Assembly (NCBI GenBank): GCA_946187865.1
Contig: CAMHST010000004.1
Location: 1-64,000 of the forward strand
Reading direction: 5' to 3'
Origin: an uncultured Bacteroidales bacterium
Lineage (GTDB): Bacteria; Bacteroidota; Bacteroidia; Bacteroidales; UBA932
DNA: 64,000 bases
Both the position numbers and the translations under genes were made by a program. Position 1 is the first letter of the stretch, and each line of letters starts with the position of its first letter. The notes beneath the pieces were generated by a model, which had not been told where the DNA came from, did not search any database, and worked only from the letters and a program-made list of their open reading frames with translations. Positions 8,644 to 16,631 of this stretch are shown one piece after another.

Positions 8644-10847
8644 TCGTGTACCACCCTGTCTTTGAGTTCTGCCAACTTGCCGGCGTTCCAACGGTTGGTG
8701 GTGCCCACGAGATAACCCGTGATGCGCTGCAGCGTGTCTATATGATGGCCGTGGCAGTGGGGGCACTCTTTGAGGTCTTTCTCGGCGTTTTCGTAGCCGC
8801 AGTCCAGGCAGCGGTTGCGGTTGTGGTTCACGGAGCCGTAGCCGATGTTGTACTTGTCCATCAGGTCTACGATCTGCATGATGGCATCCGGGTTGTGGGT
8901 GGCGTCGCCGTCGATCTCCACGTAGAAGATGTGGCCGCCGCGGGTGAGGTCGTGATAAGGGGCCTCGATCCGGGCCTTGTGCTCAGGGGTGCACTTGTAG
9001 TACACGGGTACGTGGTTGGAGTTGGTGTAGTAATCCTTGTCCGTGATGCCGGGGAGTATGCCGAAGGTTTTCTTGTCCCGCTTGGTGAACTTGCCGGAAA
9101 GGCCTTCTGCCGGGGTGGCCAGTACGGAGTAATTGTGCTGGTATTTCTCGGAGAAGCCGTTGATCTTGTCCCGCATGAAATGGACAATCCTCAGGCCCAG
9201 CTCCTGGGCTTCCTCGCTTTCTCCGTGGTGTTTGCCCACCAGTGCGATCAGGCATTCCGCCAGGCCGATGAAGCCGATTCCCAGGGTTCCCTGATTGATC
9301 ACGCTCTCTACCGTGTCGTTGTCGTCCAGCTTGCCGCTGCCCAGCCACAGGCCGTTCATCAGTAGCGGGAACTGCTTTTTCAGGGCCGTCTTCTGGAACT
9401 GGAAACGCTCGTCCAGCTGGCGGGCACTGATCTCCAGGGCCCAGTCCAGCTTCTCGAAGAACTTCTGCAGGCGGAGGTCCTTGTCGGGCTCGTCCATGCA
9501 TTCGATGGCCAGTTTCACGATATTGATGGTGGTGAAGCTCAGGTTGCCCCGGCCGATGGAGGTCTTGGGTCCGAAGCGGTTCTCATACACGCGGGTGCGG
9601 CAGCCCATGGTGGCTACCTCGTGGATGTAGCGCTTGGGGTCGTCGGCCTTCCAGGCGTCGTCCTGGTTGAACGTGGCGTCCAGGTTCAGGAAGTTGGGGA
9701 AGAAGCGGCGGGCGCTTACCTTGCAGGCGAACTTGTAGAGGTCGTAGTTGGGGTCTTCCGGGAGGTAGCTCACGCCCCGTTTCTTCTTCCAGATCTGGAT
9801 GGGGAAGATGGCGGTGGAGCCGTTGCCCACGCCCTCGTAGGTGGTGTTCAGGATTTCCCGGATGATGCAGCGGCCCTCGGCCGATGTGTCTGTGCCGTAG
9901 TTGATGGAAGAGAAGACCACCTGGTTGCCGCCGCGGCTGTGGATGGTGTTCATGTTGTGAACGAAGGCTTCCATAGCCTGGTGCACGCGGCCCACCGTCT
10001 GGTTGATGGCGTGCTGCAGGGCGCGCTCCTTGTTCTGCATGCCCACCAGGTCGCGCTTCAGGTAATCGTCTATCTTGGCCTCTTTGAGGAAGCTGTAGTC
10101 CGTGTTGGTCATTTCGCTCACCTTGTCCACTTCTTCTTCGAAGGTCTTGCGGACAAAGGGCGCCAGGTAAAAGTCGAAGGCGGGGATAGCCTGGCCGCCG
10201 TGCATCTCGTTCTGGACCGTTTCCATGGAAATGCAGGCCAGTACGCTGGCGGTTTCGATGCGCTTGGCGGGGCGGGACTCTCCGTGCCCGGCCTTGAGCC
10301 CGTATTCCAGGATCAGGTCCAGCGGGTGCTGGATGCAGGTGAGACTCTTGGTGGGATAGTAGTCCTTGTCGTGGATATGGATATAGTTGTTCGCCACGGC
10401 TTCCCGGACAGGGTCGCTCAGCAGGCACTCGTCCACGTAGCTTTTGGTGGCCTCGGAGGCGAACTTCATCATCATGCCGGCGGGGGTGTCGGCATTCATG
10501 TTGGCGTTTTCGCGGGTGATGTCGTTGGCCTGCGCGTCGATGATGGTCTGGAAAATCTCGTTGGACTTGGCCTTACGGGCGATATTGCGCTTGTTGCGGT
10601 ACCGGATGTACTCTTTGGCCACCTCCTGGCGGGGACTGTTCATCAGCTCGTTTTCCACCACGTCCTGAATCTCTTCCACCGTCATTTCCTCTTTGTCCAG
10701 CTGGGAGATGGAGTGGGCGATCTGGGCGGCTAGTACAATGTCTTCACCGGTTTCGGTGACGTCCATCGCCTTCAGGATGGCGGCGACGATTTTCTGGTTG
10801 TTGAAATCCACGCGGCGTCCGTCGCGTTTGAGTACACGTTTTACCAT
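8640..10847 (-). CDS. nrdD: Anaerobic (class III) ribonucleoside-triphosphate reductase
   Basis: 735 residues. An ATP-cone regulatory domain occupies about 1-95 (start MVKRVLKRDGRRVDF), followed by the large catalytic barrel. The zinc site CLDCGYENAEKDLKECPHC is near the C-terminus, and the glycyl-radical motif RITGYLVG places the radical Gly at 711. It makes deoxyribonucleotides without oxygen, so the host is an anaerobe or facultative anaerobe. It is followed directly by nrdG. A TAACTTTG box lies about 60 nt upstream, leaving a leader of roughly 50 nt. Confidence 0.97.
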   Translation of the reverse strand: MVKRVLKRDGRRVDFNNQKIVAAILKAMDVTETGEDIVLAAQIAHSISQLDKEEMTVEEIQDVVENELMNSPRQEVAKEYIRYRNKRNIARKAKSNEIFQTIIDAQANDITRENANMNADTPAGMMMKFASEATKSYVDECLLSDPVREAVANNYIHIHDKDYYPTKSLTCIQHPLDLILEYGLKAGHGESRPAKRIETASVLACISMETVQNEMHGGQAIPAFDFYLAPFVRKTFEEEVDKVSEMTNTDYSFLKEAKIDDYLKRDLVGMQNKERALQHAINQTVGRVHQAMEAFVHNMNTIHSRGGNQVVFSSINYGTDTSAEGRCIIREILNTTYEGVGNGSTAIFPIQIWKKKRGVSYLPEDPNYDLYKFACKVSARRFFPNFLNLDATFNQDDAWKADDPKRYIHEVATMGCRTRVYENRFGPKTSIGRGNLSFTTINIVKLAIECMDEPDKDLRLQKFFEKLDWALEISARQLDERFQFQKTALKKQFPLLMNGLWLGSGKLDDNDTVESVINQGTLGIGFIGLAECLIALVGKHHGESEEAQELGLRIVHFMRDKINGFSEKYQHNYSVLATPAEGLSGKFTKRDKKTFGILPGITDKDYYTNSNHVPVYYKCTPEHKARIEAPYHDLTRGGHIFYVEIDGDATHNPDAIMQIVDLMDKYNIGYGSVNHNRNRCLDCGYENAEKDLKECPHCHGHHIDTLQRITGYLVGTTNRWNAGKLAELKDRVVHE

Positions 10848-10904
10848 GGCTTTGGCAGTTATAAGGTCCGGGTTTCGATGCGGGGTGGTCCGTCCCGCTG
10901 GGAA

Positions 10905-10912
10905 CAAAGTTA
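10905..10912 (-). promoter_or_regulatory. -7 promoter box of nrdDG
   Basis: TAACTTTG on the minus strand, 57 nt before the nrdD start. I could not find a convincing -33 element or NrdR-type boxes beside it. Confidence 0.55.
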
Positions 10913-10961
10913 GCAGATATGTTGTATCGTTGGACTGCTTTTCCCGGAAAAAGTTATCAAC

Positions 10962-11008
10962 AAAAAAGCCGACAACGTGTTAATTCATTGATTAACAGGC
11001 TGTCGGCT
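10962..11008 (-). terminator. Intrinsic terminator between the PPTase gene and nrdD
   Basis: Outer stem AGCCGACA (10967-10974) / TGTCGGCT (11001-11008) with a nested GTTAAT / ATTAAC stem (10979-10984 / 10991-10996). On the minus strand the outer stem runs into TTTTTT. It insulates nrdDG from the upstream phosphopantetheinyl transferase gene. Confidence 0.8.
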
Positions 11009-11083
11009 TATATTTTAATTTAGAATTACTCTAAACTATAACTTCCGTGTTTCTTTTTTGGGACAGTTTTCAACAGGGCGGGA

Positions 11084-11722
11084 TCAGTCTCCCACAACCC
11101 ATACCAGCACGTGGCGGTCGAAGGTCATGTACTCCAGGTCGAACTCTTCCTCGTCCTCGTTCTTGTCGATGAACGTGGCTTCCAGCTCGCCCTCTCCGCG
11201 CACGCGGAAACGTTCCACCTCGATTTGCTCGGCGAAGTTCACGTTGTACCGGCTCAGGAGCTTGAAGATGGCCTCTTTGGCGCACCAGTAGATGGCCAGC
11301 TGCTCGTTGCGTTTCTCGTCTTCCAGGTCTTCGATTTCGTCCTCGCTCAGGGCTTTTTTCTCTACGGCGGAGAAGTCCCGGTCCAGCGATTCCACGTCTA
11401 TGCCGCAGTCGTTCTCTTCGTGCAGGATCACGGCCACATACTTCTCCGTGTGGGTGATGGAGATGTTGATGGGGTTGTTCTCCAGGTAGGGTTTTCCGTT
11501 GTCGTGGTGGCTCAGGTACACCTTCTCGTCGAAGAGGGTGTTCAGCAGGGCCCGCACGGCCAGCCGCTGCTTGCGCAGGGATTCGCTGCGGATCAGCGAG
11601 ATTTCCTCCATCTCGTCGGTGGGGGTGGAACTGAGTTCCATCAGTTCCTGTTCGGTCTCTGTAATCTGCCACACGCCTATTGTGGCTTCGTTTTCCAGTT
11701 TCTTCTTTAAATAAAGTCCCAT
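11084..11722 (-). CDS. 4'-phosphopantetheinyl transferase (Sfp/AcpS superfamily)
   Basis: 212 residues, Sfp-type length. The family motifs are present: SITHTEKYVAVILHE, the magnesium site CGIDVE, and WCAKEAIFKLL. The enzyme moves the phosphopantetheine arm of CoA onto acyl- or peptidyl-carrier proteins. The ATG at 11722 is preceded by an unusually long leader of about 165 nt that can fold (listed separately). An intrinsic terminator follows. Whether it serves fatty-acid ACP only or also a secondary pathway cannot be told; no carrier-protein gene is adjacent. Confidence 0.93.
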   Translation of the reverse strand: MGLYLKKKLENEATIGVWQITETEQELMELSSTPTDEMEEISLIRSESLRKQRLAVRALLNTLFDEKVYLSHHDNGKPYLENNPINISITHTEKYVAVILHEENDCGIDVESLDRDFSAVEKKALSEDEIEDLEDEKRNEQLAIYWCAKEAIFKLLSRYNVNFAEQIEVERFRVRGEGELEATFIDKNEDEEEFDLEYMTFDRHVLVWVVGD

Positions 11723-11893
11723 ATAAGGTTTGTTCGAACGGCCATACGGAAATGCCCCCGGATGCCTTCCGGCACCGGGTTCATGCTCAATTCATGGATA
11801 ATCGCGACAGGGGGTCGTCTGATCCGACGCCCGCTAACTGGTTAGATTTCACCTGACTGGGAGGCTCCATACTGCTCGTTACAATTTACCATG
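11723..11893 (-). ncRNA. Structured leader or independent small RNA upstream of the PPTase gene
   Basis: Transcription from the TATCTTTG box at 11894-11901 gives about 165 nt of RNA before the PPTase ATG. Read 5' to 3' it contains a CTAAC/GTTAG hairpin, a GGG(C)GTCG/CGACCCC hairpin (about 11814-11832), and a strong GGAA-tetraloop hairpin (CCCGGTGCC / GGCATCCGGG, about 11756-11781). Its ends can also pair (AACG/CGTT, TTGT/ACAA, GGT/ACC). That compact shape suggests a riboswitch-like leader or a stand-alone RNA. I could not match it to SRP RNA, tmRNA, 6S, RNase P or a riboswitch class I know. A 25-codon frame near its 3' end overlaps the PPTase start and may be a leader peptide. Confidence 0.45.
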
Positions 11894-11901
11894 CAAAGAT
11901 A
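11894..11901 (-). promoter_or_regulatory. -7 box of the PPTase leader transcript
   Basis: Perfect TATCTTTG on the minus strand. It is divergent from the mdh promoter about 45 nt away, so the two promoters share a short AT-rich control region. Confidence 0.65.
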
Positions 11902-11945
11902 ATTGTTTTTTGACAATTTCAAGCAATTCTTTGGCGGGAAATTGC

Positions 11946-11953
11946 TATCTTTG
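11946..11953 (+). promoter_or_regulatory. -7 promoter box of mdh
   Basis: Perfect TATCTTTG. The preferred mdh ATG is 41 nt downstream; an alternative in-frame ATG at 11965 is only 11 nt downstream. Confidence 0.65.
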
Positions 11954-11994
11954 CGGATGCTTTCATGAAAAGTCAAATTTTAACACATAAGATT

Positions 11995-12981
11995 ATGAAA
12001 TTCCTTACTGATGAAAAGCTCCTGATTGTGGGCGCCGCCGGAATGATCGGTTCCAACATGGTCCAGACTGCTGCCATGCTCGGCCTCACCCCCAACATTT
12101 GCCTGTACGATATCTTCGAGCCCGGCCTCAAGGGTGTCCTGGCAGAGATGGATCACTGCGCCTTCCCGGGTATCAACCTCACCGCCACCATCGACCCGGC
12201 CGTGGCCTTCAAGGATGCCAAGTATATCATTTCCTCCGGCGGAGCACCCCGTAAAGAGGGCATGACCCGCGAGGATCTCCTGAAGGGCAACTGCCAGATC
12301 GCCGCTGAATTCGGCGACAACATCAAGAAATACTGCCCGGATGCCAAGTTCGTGGTGGTTATCTTCAACCCGGCCGATGTCACCGCCCTTACCGCCCTTA
12401 TCCACTCCGGCCTCAAGCCGTCCCAGCTCACCTCCCTGGCCGCCCTTGACAGCACCCGTCTGCAGGAAGCCCTGGCCCAGGAGTTCGGCGTGCCTCAGTA
12501 CAAAGTGACCGGCACTTATACCTACGGCGGTCACGGCGAAGCCATGGCCGTATTCGCCTCCCGGGTGAAGATCGACGGCAAGCCCCTCGCAGAGATGGGC
12601 CTGAGCGCAGAGCGCTTCGCCGAGATCAAGCACAACACCATCCAGGGCGGCAGCAACATCATCAAGCTCCGTGGCCGCAGCTCCTTCCAGAGCCCTGCCT
12701 ACCAGGCCGTGAAGATGATCGAGGCAGCCATGGGCGGTGAGAAATTCACCTGGCCCGCCGGCACCTATGTGAACAACGAAACCTACAAGAACGTGATGAT
12801 GGCCATGCCCACCACCATCGACGCCACCGGTTGCCACTTCACGGCTCCTCAGGGAACCGCCGAGGAAATGGCAGACCTCAAGGCCTCCTACGAGCACCTG
12901 GTGAAGATGCGCGACGAAATCGTGGATCTGGGTATCGTCCCCGCCGTGGCAGACTGGAAGAAAGAGAACACCAACCTGTAA
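11995..12981 (+). CDS. mdh: Malate dehydrogenase
   Basis: 328 residues of the lactate/malate dehydrogenase superfamily. The NAD-binding loop GAAGMIG is at 13-19, with the catalytic region around TYGGHGEAMAV. It interconverts malate and oxaloacetate; in anaerobic Bacteroidales this feeds the reductive branch to succinate. The start at 11995 (MKFLTDEKLLIVGAAG) matches the family; an in-frame ATG at 11965 would add ten unconserved residues. A monocistronic unit with its own promoter and terminator. The family also contains lactate dehydrogenases, so substrate is inferred. Confidence 0.9.
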   Translation: MKFLTDEKLLIVGAAGMIGSNMVQTAAMLGLTPNICLYDIFEPGLKGVLAEMDHCAFPGINLTATIDPAVAFKDAKYIISSGGAPRKEGMTREDLLKGNCQIAAEFGDNIKKYCPDAKFVVVIFNPADVTALTALIHSGLKPSQLTSLAALDSTRLQEALAQEFGVPQYKVTGTYTYGGHGEAMAVFASRVKIDGKPLAEMGLSAERFAEIKHNTIQGGSNIIKLRGRSSFQSPAYQAVKMIEAAMGGEKFTWPAGTYVNNETYKNVMMAMPTTIDATGCHFTAPQGTAEEMADLKASYEHLVKMRDEIVDLGIVPAVADWKKENTNL

Positions 12982-13001
12982 GCCACACGTTTACGTTTAA
13001 C

Positions 13002-13037
13002 AAAAGGCTGTATTCCTTGTGGAGTGCAGCCTTTTTT
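13002..13037 (+). terminator. Intrinsic terminator of mdh
   Basis: Stem AAAAGGCTG plus two weaker pairs (13002-13012) with the complement at 13025-13035, running into TTTTTT. It starts 20 nt after the mdh stop. Confidence 0.85.
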
Positions 13038-13070
13038 GTGCCCGGAGTAGCCTTTGGCCGAGGCAAGATT

Positions 13071-13300
13071 TGGGAGCGGTGGTCGCAGTTTTAGGGAGAG
13101 GTGGGAGAGATGGTAGCCATTTCTGGGAGCGGTGGTCGCAGTTCTTGGGAGAGGTGCGTTTATTTTGCCGAGACCTCTCCCGCGGAAAATGCCTCTCAGG
13201 TGTCTGTGGGGCCGATTGCCTGGGAGAGGTCCCCATCATTTTATTGCACCTCTCCCAAAATACCCTACCACCTCTCCCAAAACCACATAGAACCTCTCCC
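13071..13300 (+). repeat. Intergenic array of GGGAGAGGT boxes in both orientations
   Basis: GGGAGAGGT occurs forward at 13094, 13147 and 13222 and inverted (ACCTCTCCC) at 13173, 13248, 13270 and 13292. The last three copies are spaced exactly 22 nt apart. Two forward/inverted pairs (13147-13181 and 13222-13256) form hairpins with 9-bp stems and identical 17-nt loops. A 53-nt direct repeat, TGGGAGCGGTGGTCGCAGTT, begins at 13071 and 13124. There is no believable gene here. Function unknown; it lies between the convergent mdh and feoB. Confidence 0.8.
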
Positions 13301-13332
13301 GGAAGTCGTTCTCCGGTGTGGCCCGGAAAGCT

Positions 13333-13480
13333 GTGCGGGCACAAAAACACCCCCGAAACGTTCCCGCACGGCCTTCCAAACCACCTTCGGGCACAAAAAC
13401 GCCCCCGAAACGTTCCCGCGTGGCCTTCCAAACTACCTCCGGGCACAAAAACGCCCCCGAAGCGTTCCCGCACGGGCACC
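13333..13480 (-). repeat. Three tandem 52-nt repeats, each with a terminator-like hairpin
   Basis: Units begin with GGGCACAAAAAC at 13337, 13389 and 13441, an exact 52-nt period. On the minus strand (feoB sense) each copy reads GGAACG, a G-rich loop, then CGTT or TGTT and T residues. The feoB-proximal copy is the best: AACGC-TTCGGGG-GCGTTTTT. This gives feoB up to three terminators in a row. The first copy can also form GTGCGGG (13333-13339) / CCCGCAC (13363-13369). It is not CRISPR: the inter-core sequence repeats too. Confidence 0.8.
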
Positions 13481-13503
13481 GGACCCACAACGCTGGGGGG
13501 AGG

Positions 13504-15900
13504 CTAAATCGGCCAGACCAGCAGCCCTATCCGGTATGCTGCGAAGGCGCAGACCCAGGCAACGAGAATGGTATATAGGGCGAGCAGGATAGCCCAGCGC
13601 CACTTGCCCGTCTCGTTTTTAATGGCTACAAAGGTGGCGATGCAGGGGAAGTAAAGCAGCACGAACACCATGAAGGCCAGGGCGGCGGCGGTGGGGACGG
13701 TGGCTTTCAGGGCTGCCTGCAGCTGGGTGTCGTCCTCGTCTCCCAGGCCCTCATATTCCTCTCTGTCCTGGGCATACATAACACCCATCGTACTGATAAC
13801 CAGTTCCTTGGCTCCAACGCCGGCCAGCAGGCCCACGTCCATCTTCCAGTTGAATCCCAGCGGCTCGTTGACGGGCTCGATGGCCTTGCCCACCATGCCG
13901 ATATAGGAATGTTCCTGCTGGTAGGCCGTGCTCTGCCCCTCGTGGCGCGGGAAGTAGCCCAGGAACCAGATGAGCACGGAGAAGAGGAGGATGGTGGTGG
14001 CCATTTTCTCCAGATACTGCCGGCCTTTCTCCCAGGTGTGGCGCCAGATGGCTTTGCCGGTGGGAACACGGTATGGCGGCAGCTCCATCACGAAGGGCAG
14101 GTCGTCGTCCTTGACAAACTTACTCAGCACCAGGGCGCTCAGGATGGCCAGCACAATGCCCAGCAGATAGATGCCCAGCAGCGCCGTGGCCGGGTTCGAA
14201 GGGAAGAAAGCCCCGGCAAACAGCACGAAGATGGGCAGACGCCCGGCGCAGGACATGAACGGGATGATGGCGATGGTCACCAGCCGGCTTTTCCGGCTCT
14301 CGATGCTGCGCGTGGCCATAATCGCGGGCACATTGCAGCCGAAACCCATGACCATGGGAATGAAGCTCTTTCCGTGCAGGCCGATCTTGTGCATGAGCTT
14401 GTCCACGATAAAGGCCGCGCGCGCCATGTAGCCGCTGTCCTCCATGATGGAGATGAAAAAGTACAGGATCATGATGTTTGGTAGGAACACCAGCACGCTG
14501 CCCACGCCGGCAATCACCCCGTCCACCACCAGGTCTTTCACCCAGCCGTCGGCCATCATCGAACCGACCCAGTCGCCGAACTTCGCCACGCACCAGTCAA
14601 TCCAGTCCATGGGGTACTGGCCGATTGTGAAGGTGGCCCAGAAGATAAACCACAGCAGCACCAGGAAAATGGGGAACGCCAGCCACTGGTTGGTGACAAT
14701 GGCGTCTATCTTGTCGGTTAGGGTGCGTCGCGGCCGTTCCTCCTGGTACCGTTCGTAGGTTTCGGCCAGGGCGCCCTGGATAAAGGCATACTTGGCGTCC
14801 ACGATGGCGCTCTCCGGTGATGTCCCCAGCAGCTCCCGGATACGGGCCTCTTCCTCTGTCCTTGCCTCTTGCAGGGAGCTCGCTTCTGGGATGCCGGACA
14901 AGGTTTTTTCCACATCCTTGTCCCTTTCCAGGTACTTGATGGCCAGGTAGCGGGTGGAATAGTGGGAGTAGATGTCCTTGTTCCCATAAATGATCATCTG
15001 GAGCCGCTTGATGCTCTTTTCCAGCTCTGCCCCGTGATTCACGTGGATGTGCCGGGCCAGCTTGGGGTTTGACTGTTCGTAGATTTTGATCACCGTGTCG
15101 AACAGCTCCGGTATTCCCTGCCCGTCGCGGCTCACCGTGGGGCATACAGGCATGCCCAGCAGGTAGCCCAACTGTTTGATGTCCAGCTTGTCTCCCTTGT
15201 GCTGCAGCTCGTCGTACATGTTCAGGGCCATGACCGTCCTCAGGTTCATGTCTATGAGCTGGGTGGTCAGGTACAGGTTCCGCTCGATGTTGGAGGCGTC
15301 CACTACGTTCACCACCACGTCCGGCATGGCATCCAGCAGGTTTTTCCGCACGTACAGTTCCTCGGGGGAGTAGGCGCTCAGGGAGTAGGTGCCCGGCAGG
15401 TCTACCAGGGTGATGTCGTACCCCTTGAACTTGAAATGACCTTCCTTGGCATCTACGGTTACCCCGGAGTAGTTTCCCACGTGTTCGTGGCTGCCGGAGG
15501 CAATGTTGAACAGGGATGTCTTGCCGCAGTTGGGGTTTCCCACCAGGGCCACGCGGATGTTGTGGTGGCGTTCCTCGGCCACATGGGCAAGGGCGCGGTC
15601 CAGCCGCTCCGTCTCTTCCAGGTCTCCCGGAAGGGCCTGCAGATGCTCGTCCGTGGAAAGGGCTTCGCGCGCTTCCTCCACGCTGACTACCTCTATATTA
15701 CGCGCTTCTTCCCGGCGCAGGGACACTTTATAGCCGATGATTTCGTACTCGATGGGATCCTTCAGCGGCGCGTTGAGCACCACTTTCACTTCTTTTCCCT
15801 GGATGAAGCCCATTTCAATCAGGCGTTTACGGAAACTGCCGTGTCCGTTGACACGCACGATCACCGCTTTTTCTCCGGTTGCGAGGTCTGCCAGTATCAT
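13504..15900 (-). CDS. feoB: Ferrous iron transporter, FeoA-FeoB fusion
   Basis: 798 residues. Residues 1-75 are a FeoA (SH3-like) domain and the rest is FeoB: a G-protein domain with P-loop GNPNCGKTS (121-129) and DLPG (167-170), a helical spacer, and a membrane region with Gate motifs and several TM helices. It imports Fe(II) across the inner membrane, powered or gated by nucleotide hydrolysis; the fusion is common in Bacteroidales. The start at 15900 (MILADLATGE) follows a TAATTTTG box at 15931-15938. A 19-bp palindrome overlaps this promoter (separate entry). Confidence 0.97.
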   Translation of the reverse strand: MILADLATGEKAVIVRVNGHGSFRKRLIEMGFIQGKEVKVVLNAPLKDPIEYEIIGYKVSLRREEARNIEVVSVEEAREALSTDEHLQALPGDLEETERLDRALAHVAEERHHNIRVALVGNPNCGKTSLFNIASGSHEHVGNYSGVTVDAKEGHFKFKGYDITLVDLPGTYSLSAYSPEELYVRKNLLDAMPDVVVNVVDASNIERNLYLTTQLIDMNLRTVMALNMYDELQHKGDKLDIKQLGYLLGMPVCPTVSRDGQGIPELFDTVIKIYEQSNPKLARHIHVNHGAELEKSIKRLQMIIYGNKDIYSHYSTRYLAIKYLERDKDVEKTLSGIPEASSLQEARTEEEARIRELLGTSPESAIVDAKYAFIQGALAETYERYQEERPRRTLTDKIDAIVTNQWLAFPIFLVLLWFIFWATFTIGQYPMDWIDWCVAKFGDWVGSMMADGWVKDLVVDGVIAGVGSVLVFLPNIMILYFFISIMEDSGYMARAAFIVDKLMHKIGLHGKSFIPMVMGFGCNVPAIMATRSIESRKSRLVTIAIIPFMSCAGRLPIFVLFAGAFFPSNPATALLGIYLLGIVLAILSALVLSKFVKDDDLPFVMELPPYRVPTGKAIWRHTWEKGRQYLEKMATTILLFSVLIWFLGYFPRHEGQSTAYQQEHSYIGMVGKAIEPVNEPLGFNWKMDVGLLAGVGAKELVISTMGVMYAQDREEYEGLGDEDDTQLQAALKATVPTAAALAFMVFVLLYFPCIATFVAIKNETGKWRWAILLALYTILVAWVCAFAAYRIGLLVWPI

Positions 15901-15916
15901 AGTTGTTTTTCTGATT

Positions 15917-15938
15917 TTTTGCGCTGGGCGCAAAATTA
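15917..15938 (-). promoter_or_regulatory. feoAB promoter with an overlapping palindrome (candidate operator)
   Basis: The minus-strand -7 box TAATTTTG (15931-15938) is overlapped by a perfect palindrome TTTTGCGC-TGG-GCGCAAAA at 15917-15935. An 8-3-8 palindrome over the transcription start is a classic repressor site, and an iron-responsive Fur or DtxR-type protein is the natural suspect. The regulator is inferred. Confidence 0.6.
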
Positions 15939-16005
15939 CGGAAATTTATGCCTGTGTGCAATCCTTATTTATGGGGATATCGGCTGCAAAAATAACACGG
16001 AAAGG

Positions 16006-16035
16006 GTGCAACTTGGTTGCAAATGCTTATCTTTG
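16006..16035 (+). promoter_or_regulatory. queH promoter with TGCAAC-N3-GTTGCA palindrome
   Basis: The -7 box TATCTTTG is at 16028-16035, four bases before the queH GTG. TGCAAC-TTG-GTTGCA spans 16007-16021, where a -33 element would lie. The same 6-3-6 palindrome overlaps the promoter of the metal ATPase (44115-44129). It lies in the feoAB/queH divergent spacer and could serve either gene. Confidence 0.6.
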
Positions 16036-16039
16036 CAGG

Positions 16040-16618
16040 GTGAAAACCGCCCTAACCATAGAAGTTCCCGGTAACGAAAGCCGGATCCTGCTGCACGCCT
16101 GCTGTGCGCCGTGTTCCGGTGCCATCGTGGAATGTCTGGCAGAGCGGGGATACCGTCCCGTCATCTTCTACTCCAATGCCAACATTTATCCGGAGGCGGA
16201 ATACCGCCACAGGCTGGAGGAGTGCGTCCGTTATGCCCGGAAATGGGGCCTGGAGCTGGTGGAGGACGAGTATGACCATGCCGCGTGGGGGCAATGTGCC
16301 GCGGGCCTGGAGCAGGAACCGGAGCGGGGAGGCCGATGCCTGCAGTGCTTCAAGTTCCGCCTGCTGCGCGCCGCCCGGTATGCGGCCGACAACGGCTTTC
16401 CGGTACTCACGACCACCCTGGCGTCTTCCCGCTGGAAAAGCCTGGAGCAGGTGAATGCGGCGGGCCTGTGGGCCTGCGCCCAGGTGGAAGGCGTTACCTG
16501 GTGGGACCAGAACTGGCGTAAAGGTGGCCTGCAGGAGCGCCGGAACCAAATCCTGAAAGAGGAACAGTTCTACAACCAGCTGTATTGCGGTTGCGAGTAT
16601 TCTGTTCATCATCAATAA
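16040..16618 (+). CDS. queH: Epoxyqueuosine reductase QueH (DUF208)
   Basis: 192 residues beginning with GTG at 16040. Family cysteines are clear: C21, C22 and C25 in HACCAPC, C100 and C103 in RCLQC, and YCGC near the C-terminus. QueH reduces epoxyqueuosine to queuosine in tRNA and is the non-homologous replacement for QueG; it uses an iron-sulfur cluster and a further metal. The GTG start is favoured because it lies 4 nt after a perfect -7 box, predicting a leaderless mRNA, and because the upstream frame overlaps feoB antisense. It is divergent from feoAB, an apt neighbour for an iron-using enzyme. Confidence 0.93.
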   Translation: MKTALTIEVPGNESRILLHACCAPCSGAIVECLAERGYRPVIFYSNANIYPEAEYRHRLEECVRYARKWGLELVEDEYDHAAWGQCAAGLEQEPERGGRCLQCFKFRLLRAARYAADNGFPVLTTTLASSRWKSLEQVNAAGLWACAQVEGVTWWDQNWRKGGLQERRNQILKEEQFYNQLYCGCEYSVHHQ

Positions 16619-16631
16619 CTTACACAAATCT

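Noticed and set aside
11756..11781. SRP RNA (4.5S) because of a CCGGAAGG hairpin
   Set aside because: The conserved GGUCAGG...AGCAGCC internal loop around the GGAA tetraloop is missing; the stem here is nearly fully paired.
13333..13480. CRISPR array
   Set aside because: Only three units, the sequence between the conserved cores also repeats, and there are no cas genes. Hairpins with T-runs explain it better.
13019..13592. Overlapping frames of 60-163 codons in the mdh-feoB spacer
   Set aside because: They arise from in-frame repetition of GC-rich repeats and lack start signals, domains and normal codon use.
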